Source: an uncultured Rhodospira sp. (GTDB taxonomy: Bacteria; Pseudomonadota; Alphaproteobacteria; Rhodospirillales; Rhodospirillaceae). Taken from it: a stretch of 64,000 nt of DNA. The position numbers and the translations under genes are program-made. Position 1 is the stretch's first letter; every line of letters starts with the position of its first letter. Location of the stretch: positions 1 through 64,000 of the forward strand of contig NZ_CAKZOT010000045.1 of the NCBI RefSeq assembly GCF_937138205.1, given 5' to 3'. The notes below the pieces were generated by a model. It saw only the letters and a list, made by a program, of their open reading frames with translations. It made no database searches and had not been told where the DNA came from. Shown piece after piece: positions 49,012-57,830 of this stretch.

Positions 49012-49523
49012 CGGCTCCTGCTCCGGTCAGGCGGCGCCCGGCCATGGTGGCCGTCGGGGCCGCCGGTCTGCTCGCCCTGATGATGGTCTTCGGTCTCGGT
49101 TCTGGGCCGAGTCACGGCGCCGAAACCTCCGCCCGCGCCGGCGGCCCGGAAACGGCGGTTCTCTCGCTGACCGTCACCAACCTGGCCAGCGGCCAGGGCA
49201 CTGTCTACGTCGCCATTTATGACCGGGCTGACCGGTTCCTTGATCCCGAGGCCAAACGAGCCGCCGCGCAGGTCTCCGCCCGCCAGGGGCAGGTCACGAT
49301 CCGCGTTCCGGGTCTGCCGCCGGGTCGCTATGCCGTCGCGGCCTATCACGACGAGAACGACAACGGCCGCTTCGACCAGGGCCTGCTCGGGGTTCCACTG
49401 GAGGGCTTCGGGTTCACGCGTGATCCGGCCGTCGTGCCGACGCGACCGTCCTTCGACGACGCCGCCATCCCGGTCACCGCCCCGGAGACGCGCCAGACCT
49501 TGCGGATGCGCTACGCGCTGTAG
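49008..49523 (+). CDS. DUF2141 secreted beta-sandwich protein
   Basis: The 171-residue protein has a signal peptide or membrane anchor (about 10-38) followed by the DUF2141 domain. Its hallmark segments are GTVYVAIYD, GLPPGRYAVAAYHDENDNGRFD and GVPLEGFGFTRDP. The acidic DENDNG turn may bind calcium. The function is unknown. The start overlaps the zinc-ribbon gene (ATGA). Confidence 0.82.
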   Translation: MTAPAPVRRRPAMVAVGAAGLLALMMVFGLGSGPSHGAETSARAGGPETAVLSLTVTNLASGQGTVYVAIYDRADRFLDPEAKRAAAQVSARQGQVTIRVPGLPPGRYAVAAYHDENDNGRFDQGLLGVPLEGFGFTRDPAVVPTRPSFDDAAIPVTAPETRQTLRMRYAL

Positions 49524-49565
49524 GCGCCGACGGCTTGATCGTTCAAAGGACTACCCCGCAAAGGA

Positions 49566-52373
49566 CTACCCCGACGGCGGGTTGTCGCGGTCCACCACCC
49601 GGTGGCGGGGCAGGGTGACGTTGACCGTGGTGCCGGTGCCCGGGTTGCTGGTGACGGTGACGGCGCCGCCGTGCAGGTCCACCAACGCCCGGGCCAGCGC
49701 AAGGCCCAGGCCGCGTTTCGGCACCATGGTGCCGGTGTCGCGCGCCAGGGTCGGATCAAGGGGACGGCGCAGGGCCATCAGATCCTCCTCGCCGAGCCCC
49801 AGGCCGGTGTCGCTGACCGAAAGCCGGGGTTCGCCACTGCGATCCATGACCAGCCGAACCATCACCATGCCGCCGGCCGGGCTGGCGCGCAGCGCCGCCG
49901 TGATCAGCGTCAGGAAGGCATGGCGCAGGGCGTCCCGATCGCCATGGACCATGATCCGCTCGTTCGGCAGGTGCCAATCCCAAGAGGTGTCGTGGTGGCG
50001 GTGCGACTCCTGTACCGAACGGCACAGGTCGCCGACCATCACGGTCAGGTCGAACACCGAGGAGTCGGTGTGCTCGCCGCCGCGCTCCAGGCGGGTCATG
50101 TCGAGCGTTTCGTTCAGCAGATCGAGCAGGTCGCCGCTGAGGTCTCGGATCTTGCCCGCATACTCCCGGTAGCGGTCGGTCCGGACCGGTCCGGTGCTCT
50201 GGTCGAGGGTTTCGGCGAAGCTTTCGATGGCATGGAGGGGGTCGCGCAATTCGCGTGCAAGCTGCGCCAGGAACTCCGTGCGCCCCCGTGCTCGGGCCAG
50301 GGCCTGCTGGCGGGCGGCGCCGAGCGCGCGCTGAGTCCGGTACAGATGCGTCACATCGTCAAAGGTATAGATGACCCACGCCCGCTCATCGTCCTTGCGC
50401 GCGTCCGATCCCGTCCGCGCGACGGAAAACAGGCCGCGCCGTAGCACGCGCAAGGTTCGGTGCCCGTCCTTGCCCGACCACCATTCGACCTCCTTGGTCT
50501 GGCCGAGCGGCAGGGCGGCGATGCTCCCCGGCAGGCCCATGGCGGTCAGCACCTCGCGCACCGGGCGCCCGCCGACGTCTCCGGTGTCCACATCGAAGTG
50601 GGTGCGAAAGGCTTGGTTGGCGGCCACGGCGATGTCCTCGCCGCCATTGCGCGCCCAGGGCACGGCCAGCAGGGCGCCGTTGTCGACCAGGTCCAGGCCC
50701 TCAAGCAGCGCCTCGGTGCGCATCTCGAAGCGGGCGAACAGGTCGTCCATCGCCGCTGTCAGCGTGGCCGCCGCCGCCGCCGGGATCGGGTCGGGGCGGC
50801 CGTCGCCGTCCACGTCCAAGCCCTCATCCGGGCCGCGCAACAGCATCTCGGCCGCGCCACGAATCAGGTCGAGTGTCCAGGGCTCCCACGGGCGGGCCTG
50901 GCCCTTCACCCCCTGCCGCCAAAGGTTGAAGGATTTGCGCGGCGATAGCCGGTTGGACGCGCGGTCGACCTCGACCGGTTTGTTGGGGTCACCGCCCCAG
51001 TGCACCTCGTGTTCCACTTCGTCGCGGAAGCAGATCAGGGCGACGGAATGATCGGCGCCGGGGAAGGCCACCAGCGCGCCGTGGCTGTTGGCCAGGGGCA
51101 GGCCCTCGAACGCCGGGTCGGCCGAGAGTTCGTGCGAGGCAAAGATGCCGTCCTCGGCTTGGCGCCATGCGACGTCCAGAAAGGGGCCGATGGCGTCGCC
51201 GGGGGGCGTGTTGCCGATGGACGCCGTGCGTCCCTGCACGTGGATGGTCACGCCGTCGCATCGGATCACGTCGCTGAGGCGCGGAGTGCCGAAGAACAGC
51301 GCGTCGACGATGCCGAACCGGTCGTCGGCACGGGACCGGCTCATGGTCAGGAAACGGTGGATTCGCCGGGACTGGCGGTCACTCTGCAGACTGAGGATGT
51401 CGGCGATGCGATCCGACACGCGGCCGACGATGCGCGCCGCCGCCTCGCGCTGGTGCCAGGGCACGATTTTGGGGGTCATGTGGTGGCAGGCGATGAGGCC
51501 CCACAAGGCGCCGTCGACGATCAGCGACGCCACCATGGTCGCGCCGACGCCCATGTTGCGCAGGTATTCAATGTGGTAGGAGGACACACTGCGCAACGTC
51601 GCGTGGCCCAGGTCGAGGGGTGGTTCATCGGCCACGGACGAGGCCCGCACCATGGGCGCGGGTGTGGCCCCCACGTCGACGATCACGCGCAGGCGGTTGT
51701 CGAGATACAGGCGGCGCGCTTGAGAGGGGATGTCGGACGCCGGGTAGCGCAGCCCCAGATACGGCGTCAGGTCGGGATGGCAGACCTCGGCCACCACCTC
51801 ACCGGACCAGTCGGGGTGGAACTTGTAGGCCATCACCCGGTCGTAGTCGGTCAGGCCGGCGATGGCGTTCACGGTCTGGTCCAGGAACAGATAGAGGTTC
51901 TCGTTCTCCCGCATACTGGGCTCGGCCACCGCCTCGGCGGCGTAGGTCTGCTCGGCGGCGTCCTCGTCGTTCTCGGCGACCGGTTCCAGCTCCACGATCA
52001 GGCGCGGTTGGCGGCTCTGGTCCGCGCGGTGGGCCGTCGCGCGCAACCGCCCCGCGGACCCGCCACGCGCCAGCGGGCGCGCATAGACTCCGGCCGGCGG
52101 CACGGGCTCCGCCCGGTGGGGGAGAGCCTGGAGGCACTTCAACGCGTTCACGGCGAGCGCGTCCAGAATGGTGTCGATCGGGCGCCCCAGCAGGGACTCG
52201 GCGGACTCACCCAGGATGGAGTCGGTGTTGGCGCTGGCGGAGAGCACCGTCAGGGGGTGACGGCCCAGCACCAGAATGCAGCCATGCGGCTGAACGAGCT
52301 CCAACAGGTGGATCGGCTCATTCTCGCATTCACTCAGATCGACCGTGGGCAGGTCGGCGGCGGAGTCGGTCAT
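49566..52373 (-). CDS. bphP: Bacteriophytochrome with a degenerate histidine kinase module
   Basis: The 935-residue red/far-red sensor has domains PAS, GAF, PHY, a second PAS-like region (about 555-680) and a kinase region (695-925). The biliverdin-attaching cysteine is C16 in SECENEPIHLLELVQPHG, the GAF motif PASDIP is at 211-216, and the PHY tongue has PRKSF at 478-482. In the kinase, the usual S-H-E-L-R is A-R-E-L-R, so R707 replaces the phospho-accepting histidine. The N-box asparagine region reads TLITAAL. The ATP-lid glycines (DTGLGLG, KRGLGLA) remain. It overlaps bphO by four bases and probably signals without ordinary autophosphorylation. Confidence 0.92.
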   Translation of the reverse strand: MTDSAADLPTVDLSECENEPIHLLELVQPHGCILVLGRHPLTVLSASANTDSILGESAESLLGRPIDTILDALAVNALKCLQALPHRAEPVPPAGVYARPLARGGSAGRLRATAHRADQSRQPRLIVELEPVAENDEDAAEQTYAAEAVAEPSMRENENLYLFLDQTVNAIAGLTDYDRVMAYKFHPDWSGEVVAEVCHPDLTPYLGLRYPASDIPSQARRLYLDNRLRVIVDVGATPAPMVRASSVADEPPLDLGHATLRSVSSYHIEYLRNMGVGATMVASLIVDGALWGLIACHHMTPKIVPWHQREAAARIVGRVSDRIADILSLQSDRQSRRIHRFLTMSRSRADDRFGIVDALFFGTPRLSDVIRCDGVTIHVQGRTASIGNTPPGDAIGPFLDVAWRQAEDGIFASHELSADPAFEGLPLANSHGALVAFPGADHSVALICFRDEVEHEVHWGGDPNKPVEVDRASNRLSPRKSFNLWRQGVKGQARPWEPWTLDLIRGAAEMLLRGPDEGLDVDGDGRPDPIPAAAAATLTAAMDDLFARFEMRTEALLEGLDLVDNGALLAVPWARNGGEDIAVAANQAFRTHFDVDTGDVGGRPVREVLTAMGLPGSIAALPLGQTKEVEWWSGKDGHRTLRVLRRGLFSVARTGSDARKDDERAWVIYTFDDVTHLYRTQRALGAARQQALARARGRTEFLAQLARELRDPLHAIESFAETLDQSTGPVRTDRYREYAGKIRDLSGDLLDLLNETLDMTRLERGGEHTDSSVFDLTVMVGDLCRSVQESHRHHDTSWDWHLPNERIMVHGDRDALRHAFLTLITAALRASPAGGMVMVRLVMDRSGEPRLSVSDTGLGLGEEDLMALRRPLDPTLARDTGTMVPKRGLGLALARALVDLHGGAVTVTSNPGTGTTVNVTLPRHRVVDRDNPPSG

Positions 52374-53014
52374 GGGGCCTCGTCGAACCAGTGGGCCAGC
52401 ACCGCGAAGCCCTGCGTGGCGGCGTCCAGGGCGGCGGCGGCGCGGGCCTCGTCGTCGCGCCCCTGGGCGTCGATGAACGCGCCGACGCGCCGCCAGTGGG
52501 CGCTGAGATCGAGTCCGGGCGATCCCAGGAACCGCGTCGCGCCGGCGATCTCGGCCGGCAGTGCCTCGGCGAGCTGTCGGGCCATGGTCCGCCCGCCCAA
52601 CCGCGAACCCTCGGTGATGTAGAGGAGGCCAAGGGCCGCGCCCTCGCCCGTGGGCAGGGCGGGCACACTCGGCGCGGCCGGCGTCGGCGGGGCCTGAATG
52701 CCGGCGGTGTCCAGGTCCGCGAGGTCCTGCGCCAGGTTCGGCCGGCGAGACTGGCGCCGGAATCCCTGGCTTTCGAACCAGGGGTCGGCCGCGATCAGCA
52801 CCTGACTCTCGACCGTTTCCAGGAACGCATCAAAGCGTTCGAGGATGAACCGGTAGCGCGCCGGGTCGGGCGTCTCCGCCTGCAGCGTGGCCAGCCCCGG
52901 GGCCACGTGCAGGGCCTCGTGCGGTTCACGGGTGGCGACGCGCAGGCGTGCCATCAGGGAGGGATCGGTCAAACCGGCGTCGGCGTGGTCGGCGCGCACA
53001 GCGGGAGAGCCCAT
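52370..53014 (-). CDS. bphO: Biliverdin-producing heme oxygenase
   Basis: The 214-residue enzyme opens heme to biliverdin, the chromophore of the phytochrome next door. The proximal heme histidine is probably H32 in REPHEALH and the distal helix reads YITEGSRLGGRTMAR. I prefer the ATG at 53014, preceded by GAAGGG, over one at 53029. The stop overlaps the bphP start (ATGA), a tight pairing of chromophore supply and apoprotein. Confidence 0.88.
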   Translation of the reverse strand: MGSPAVRADHADAGLTDPSLMARLRVATREPHEALHVAPGLATLQAETPDPARYRFILERFDAFLETVESQVLIAADPWFESQGFRRQSRRPNLAQDLADLDTAGIQAPPTPAAPSVPALPTGEGAALGLLYITEGSRLGGRTMARQLAEALPAEIAGATRFLGSPGLDLSAHWRRVGAFIDAQGRDDEARAAAALDAATQGFAVLAHWFDEAP

Positions 53015-53137
53015 GATACAACCCTTCATCCAGACAACGGCAAAACCCGAGACTCCTAGCAGGTTGGGGTGTCACGCGCCATGCCGTCGCGCACCGGGAC
53101 GCCCTCTATACGGCGGCAATCATAACCCCGCTCACTG

Positions 53138-53848
53138 CTACGTCATCGCGTACAGTCCCCCGGCCACCGCCACCGCGACGGCCGCGACCCCGGCTGCGAC
53201 GAGCGGACTGGCCATCCTCGGCGCCCGCTCTGCTTTTTCCGCCGGCAACGTCTTCCAACCGGTAACCATGGCGTTGATCAGGTTTTCCCGCTTGATCAGC
53301 AGATAGGCAAGGGCGGCCACGATGTGTAGGGTGACCAGGGCCAGCAGAGCGTTGAACAGCAACGACTTATGCAAGCTGGTCAGCGCCTCGGACGTGCCGC
53401 TGTCGACCAGCGGGGCCAGTGGTCCCTCGACGAAGGCGTAGGTCATCTCGCTGGCGAACAGCCCGGTGCCGGCCTGCACGGCCACCACGACCATCAACAG
53501 CAGCACCATGACCGCGCCGGCTGGGTTGTGCCCGACGCTGTACTCCGGTTCGGACCCGAACATCCGCCGGGCGTAGCGCAGGACCGCGCCGGGACCGCGC
53601 ACGAAATCCCTGAACCGCGCGGTCTGGCTGCCCAGAACGCCCCAGAGCACGCGGAAGACGATCAGGCCCACGACCACGTGACCGGAGATGAAGTGGACCG
53701 TGAAATTCCCTTCCTCGCCGCTCCACCAGGAGATCGCGAGGGCGGCCACCAGGGCCCAGTGGAACAGGCGCACGGGCAGGTCCCAGACCTTCACCGGGCG
53801 CTTGGGTTGCTCCGCGTCGTGTTCGGCGGTGGTCAAGGGCGTGGTCAT
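53138..53848 (-). CDS. Cytochrome b561-type membrane protein
   Basis: The protein has 236 residues from the ATG at 53848 (GGAGG upstream). Four main membrane helices carry histidines typical of diheme b561 or Ni-Fe hydrogenase b-type cytochromes: VRLFHWAL, VHFISGHVVVG, SLHKSLL and TLHIVAALAY. A fifth hydrophobic segment ends the protein. It transfers electrons between the quinone pool and a periplasmic partner. It lies upstream of bphO-bphP on the same strand but separated by 123 bases, so it may be independent. Confidence 0.85.
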   Translation of the reverse strand: MTTPLTTAEHDAEQPKRPVKVWDLPVRLFHWALVAALAISWWSGEEGNFTVHFISGHVVVGLIVFRVLWGVLGSQTARFRDFVRGPGAVLRYARRMFGSEPEYSVGHNPAGAVMVLLLMVVVAVQAGTGLFASEMTYAFVEGPLAPLVDSGTSEALTSLHKSLLFNALLALVTLHIVAALAYLLIKRENLINAMVTGWKTLPAEKAERAPRMASPLVAAGVAAVAVAVAGGLYAMT

Positions 53849-54101
53849 GGCGGCGGTCCTCCAACTCATCGTGTGGTGTGTGGGGGCGCGGACGCTGCGA
53901 CGCACGGTATCGAGGGCGTGACGCGGTTTGTCCAGCGAAACAGCAGCGGCGGGGGATGCGGCGCGTGCCGCGCGCTGTTGCCAGCGCGCCCGCCGACCGT
54001 CAGAGTCGGGCGCGGGCGCGGCGGGCCGGCCATGGTCACACAGCGCCCAGACTCAAGCCGGTGCGGTGCATCGGCCCAGTCTGCCACGGGGAGGCAGTAC
54101 C

Positions 54102-55376
54102 ATGAGCGAGCGTGTCCTGTGGAGCCTTGTGATCGCGGCCTGCGTGCTGGCCGTCGCGATCCTGTCGTGGCACCTCGTGACCGGGTCCGACGGCCCGTCC
54201 CGCCAGGCGGAGGCGCCACCGCCGGCCGAGACGGTGCCCCCGCCGGCGGCACCCTCGACCACCGGGGATCAGCGTCTCGATCGGGTGATGGAGGAGGCGC
54301 GCGAGACCCTCTCGGTCGTTGACGCGCCGGATGGACCGGAAGCGGAGGCCACGGCGCCGGGCGCGGAAACGTCGCCGCCGGCGGTCACCGCCGAGGCGCC
54401 CGCGCCCTCGGATCAGGTGGCCGCCGTCGCGCCCCGGGTGCGCGCCAGTGGCGCGCCGTCCGATCCGGCGGCGCCGCGCTTCGACGTGGTGCGCGTCGAG
54501 GCCGACGGCAGCGCCGTCATGGCCGGCCGTGCCGAACCGGGCGCGCGGGTCAGCATTCTCGACGCCGGATCGGCCATCGGCGAGGTCACTGCCGATGCGC
54601 GCGGCGAGTGGGTGTTCGTGCCCGACGCCCCGCTGGCGGCGGGGGACCGCGAGCTGTCGCTGGTGGCCCGTGCGGACGGGGCGGGCACGGCGGTTACAGG
54701 GTCGGGTCTCACCGCCTCCGCCGGGGGCGGAACGGGGGGGGCGCGTCGGTCGGAACGCGTGGTGGTCCTGTCGGTGCCGGGGGCCGATCGCGAGGGGCCG
54801 GTGATCGCGCTGGAGGCGCCGCGCGAGGGCGGCGCGGCGGCCCGGCTGCTGCAGGGGCCGGCGCCGCCGGACGTTGCCGGGGAGTTGCGGCTGTCGCGTG
54901 TCGACTATGCGAGCGGCGGCGCGCTGTCGCTGTCCGGTACCGCCGCGCCCGGGGCGACCGTCCAGCTCTACGTCGACAACCAACCGCTGGCGCGGGTCGA
55001 GGCCGACGCCCAGGGAACCTGGACGGCCACCCCCGGGGCGGCCGATCTAGAGGACAAGGTCTATACGCTGCGCGTCGACGAGGTGGCGGCCGACGGCGCG
55101 GTCGAGCAGCGAGTGGAGCTGCCGTTTCGCCACACCAACCTTGTCGCCGACGCGGCGGCGGGCGGCGAGACCATGGTGGTTGTGCAGCCGGGAAACAACC
55201 TGTGGCGTGTGGCTCGCGCCGTGTACGGCCAGGGGATCGATTACACCATCATCTATGAGGCCAACACCGACCAGATCCGCGATCCGGATCTGATCTACCC
55301 TGGGCAGGTGTTCCGCATTCCCCTGGACCAGGCCGGCGCGGCGGACGACGCCGCCGCCTTGCCGGCCGCCGAGTAG
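54102..55376 (+). CDS. Membrane-anchored Ig-like/LysM protein
   Basis: The protein has 424 residues from the ATG at 54102 (GGGGAGG upstream). A single N-terminal membrane helix (about 6-24) is followed by a Pro/Ala-rich stretch. Two bacterial Ig-like modules follow (about 125-195 and 270-345, with GRAEPGARVSILDAG and GTAAPGATVQLYVDN), then a C-terminal LysM domain (about 360-410, with VQPGNNLWRVARAVYG and DLIYPGQVFRIP) that binds peptidoglycan. It is a common alphaproteobacterial envelope protein of unknown role. The next gene starts 10 bases on. Confidence 0.82.
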   Translation: MSERVLWSLVIAACVLAVAILSWHLVTGSDGPSRQAEAPPPAETVPPPAAPSTTGDQRLDRVMEEARETLSVVDAPDGPEAEATAPGAETSPPAVTAEAPAPSDQVAAVAPRVRASGAPSDPAAPRFDVVRVEADGSAVMAGRAEPGARVSILDAGSAIGEVTADARGEWVFVPDAPLAAGDRELSLVARADGAGTAVTGSGLTASAGGGTGGARRSERVVVLSVPGADREGPVIALEAPREGGAAARLLQGPAPPDVAGELRLSRVDYASGGALSLSGTAAPGATVQLYVDNQPLARVEADAQGTWTATPGAADLEDKVYTLRVDEVAADGAVEQRVELPFRHTNLVADAAAGGETMVVVQPGNNLWRVARAVYGQGIDYTIIYEANTDQIRDPDLIYPGQVFRIPLDQAGAADDAAALPAAE

Positions 55377-55385
55377 GGCTGGGTC

Positions 55386-56942
55386 ATGGTCTCGCGCCGT
55401 CCCATTCGCGTCTTTCATCCCCGACCGTCCGGCGTGCCGGGAACCGCCGCCCTGGACGATCTGGTTCTGATCACGGTCGAGGCGCTGAAGGACCTTGGCC
55501 ACGACGTCAGCCGCGTGACAGACGCCGGCCAGACGGACGCGGAGGCCCTGACCATCCTCATCGGCGGCCACATGTTGGATGGGCGCGCCCTCGACGCGCT
55601 GCCGCCCGAGGTGGTGGTCTACAATGCCCTGCCGGTGCGGACGGGCGGGCCTGGCGGGCTGGCGGGGCGGTTTCCGGACTACGCCCGCCTTCTCGCCCGC
55701 AACCCGGTGTGGGACGTCAGCGGCGCGTCGGGCGAGACCCTGCTGCGGGCCAGCGGCCGTGATCCGCAAAGCGTGCAGCACGTCCCGCCCGGGTGGGTGC
55801 CGGCCCTGGGGCGCTGTCCGCCGGCGCGCGCTCACGACATCGGCCTGCTGTTCATCGGCCCCATGGACCGGGCGCGCTGGCGCCTGATGGCCGAACTGGA
55901 GGCCCAGGGCATGGACGTGCGTCATGTGTCCGAAGTGGGTGGCCAGAAGCGCGACGCCCTGGTGGCCCGCGCGCAGATGGTGCTGGAACTGGCGCCGCTG
56001 GACGAGCAGCCGCCGGAGCCGACCCGCCTGGTCTATCTGCTGGCCAACCGCAAGGTGGTGCTGGCCGAGGCGACGCCCGACCTGGAGGCCGATGTCGCGT
56101 TACGCGGCGGTCTCCGGCTGGCGGCCTTCGAGGACCTGCCGCGCGCCTGCCTGCGTCTGGCGCACGACGTGGACAGCCGCCACGCCCTGGAACAGCGCGG
56201 GCTGGACGCGGTGCGCCGGCGCGACGCCGCGACGATTCTCAAGCGGGCGCTGGCGCGGTTGCCGGCGGACCTGACGGCGCCGGTGCGGACTACCATGGCG
56301 AAGCCGGCGGCGGCCGACCGGCTGGCCGAAGCGCCCGCGCCCGATCCCGATCCGCCTCCGGAAGCCCCACCCGGGCCGGCGCCGACCGTGCTCAATCTCG
56401 ACGGGGGTCGCAATCCGGTCGTGGACGCCCTAAATCTCGCCCTGCCGGGCCTGCCGGTGCCGGGCGATGCGGCACCGCCGGACCTCGTCGCCGATCCCTG
56501 CGACCCGACCCTCGTCGGCCGGGTCTTCGACACCGACCGGTTCGGGCTGCTGACCCTGGCGCCGGGCGGGCTGACGCGCATCCTGGCGCCCTGGGTGCCG
56601 GCGCGGGTGGCGGACCTGACGGCGCTCATGACCACGTGCCTGACCCTGCTGGCCGAAAATGGGATCATGGAAATCCTCGTCCCCTATGACCTGTCGCACG
56701 GCGCCTGGGCCGACCCGGCCAACCGGCGGGCCTTCAACGAGCATTCGTTCACGGCCTTCACCGACGGCCACGCGGCCATCGGCTGGACCGAGGCGCGGTT
56801 CCACCTGGAAAGCCTGGAATTCGCCTTCACCGCCCTGGGCGAACGCCTGGAGGCCGAGGGAACGCCGGTCGAGACCATCCTGGCCACACCGCGCGCGGTG
56901 GATGCCATGCGCCTGGTGCTGCGCAAGCGGGTGGTGGCATAG
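55386..56942 (+). CDS. Two-part protein: GT-B-like N-terminal half and methyltransferase-tail-like C-terminal half
   Basis: I do not recognise this 518-residue protein as a named family. Residues 1-300 alternate strands and helices, with DIGLLFIGPMDRARWRLMAEL and a late V..E..PLDE..P, similar to CgeB-like or GT-B glycosyltransferase C-lobes. A proline-rich linker (about 310-345) follows. Residues 345-518 contain NGIMEILVPYDLSHGAWADP and FNEHSFTAF, resembling the second half of class I methyltransferases that act on glycans, but without the SAM-binding first half. It follows the LysM gene by 10 bases and may act on surface polysaccharide. Confidence in function is low. Confidence 0.5.
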   Translation: MVSRRPIRVFHPRPSGVPGTAALDDLVLITVEALKDLGHDVSRVTDAGQTDAEALTILIGGHMLDGRALDALPPEVVVYNALPVRTGGPGGLAGRFPDYARLLARNPVWDVSGASGETLLRASGRDPQSVQHVPPGWVPALGRCPPARAHDIGLLFIGPMDRARWRLMAELEAQGMDVRHVSEVGGQKRDALVARAQMVLELAPLDEQPPEPTRLVYLLANRKVVLAEATPDLEADVALRGGLRLAAFEDLPRACLRLAHDVDSRHALEQRGLDAVRRRDAATILKRALARLPADLTAPVRTTMAKPAAADRLAEAPAPDPDPPPEAPPGPAPTVLNLDGGRNPVVDALNLALPGLPVPGDAAPPDLVADPCDPTLVGRVFDTDRFGLLTLAPGGLTRILAPWVPARVADLTALMTTCLTLLAENGIMEILVPYDLSHGAWADPANRRAFNEHSFTAFTDGHAAIGWTEARFHLESLEFAFTALGERLEAEGTPVETILATPRAVDAMRLVLRKRVVA

Positions 56943-57019
56943 GCGCGGGCAGTTCGGGTACAAGTCACGCGCGCCATCGGCGCCAATCCAAATCACACCA
57001 ATCAGGGAACCCCGTCAGG

Positions 57020-57793
57020 ATGCAGATTTCCGGTCATGCCGCCGTCGTCACCGGCGGTGCCTCCGGCCTGGGACAGGCCACCGCGCGGGCGCTGGCCGAG
57101 GCCGGCGCGCGCGTCACCGTTCTGGACGTCAACGCCGAGGGTGTGCGGGCCACCGCCGCCGAGATCGGCGGACTCGGCGTCGTCTGCGACGTCACCAGCG
57201 CCGACTCCGTCAAGGCCGCCCTGGACGAAGCGGCGGCGGCGCATGGCCCGGCGCGCCTCTGCGTCAACTGCGCCGGCATCGTCGCCGGCGGCCGGGTGGT
57301 CGGCAAGGATGGGCCGCACGACCTGGAGACGTTCTCGCGCGTCATCAGCATCAACCTGATCGGCACGTTCAACGTCATGAGCCAGGCCGCTGCCGCCATG
57401 GCGGCCTTGGATCCCCTGCCAGTGGACGCGGATACGCAAGAACGCGGCGTCATCGTCAACACCGGCTCCATCGCCGCCACCGATGGCCAGATCGGCCAGG
57501 CGGCTTATGCGGCGTCAAAGGGGGGGGTCGCCGCGCTGACCCTGCCGGCGGCGCGCGAGCTGGCGCGCGTCGGCGTGCGGGTCATGTGCATCGCGCCGGG
57601 CCTGTTCCAGACGCCGCTGTTCGATAGCTTCCCCCCGGATCTCTATGACGCACTGATCAGCAAGACGCTGCACCCGCACCGCCTGGGCAAACCGGAGGAA
57701 TTCGGCCACATGGTGCGGTCGCTGATCGAGAATCCGATGATGAACGGCAGCGTGGTGCGGCTGGACGGCGCCCTGCGCATGGAGCCGAAGTAG
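57020..57793 (+). CDS. Short-chain dehydrogenase/reductase (3-hydroxyacyl-CoA dehydrogenase type 2-like)
   Basis: The 257-residue SDR has cofactor motif TGGASGLGQATA, NCAGIV and the catalytic S-Y-K as NTGSIAA...YAASKGG. The insertion after the NIDG-like region and the text LHPHRLGKPEEFGHM resemble HSD17B10/3-hydroxy-2-methylbutyryl-CoA dehydrogenases of fatty acid and isoleucine breakdown. It would use NAD to oxidise a 3-hydroxyacyl-CoA. It stands alone between the two-part protein and the GT39-like gene. Confidence 0.86.
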   Translation: MQISGHAAVVTGGASGLGQATARALAEAGARVTVLDVNAEGVRATAAEIGGLGVVCDVTSADSVKAALDEAAAAHGPARLCVNCAGIVAGGRVVGKDGPHDLETFSRVISINLIGTFNVMSQAAAAMAALDPLPVDADTQERGVIVNTGSIAATDGQIGQAAYAASKGGVAALTLPAARELARVGVRVMCIAPGLFQTPLFDSFPPDLYDALISKTLHPHRLGKPEEFGHMVRSLIENPMMNGSVVRLDGALRMEPK

Positions 57794-57830
57794 GCAGGGA
57801 GTCGGGTGCCGCCGGGCACTGTTTGCCGAA

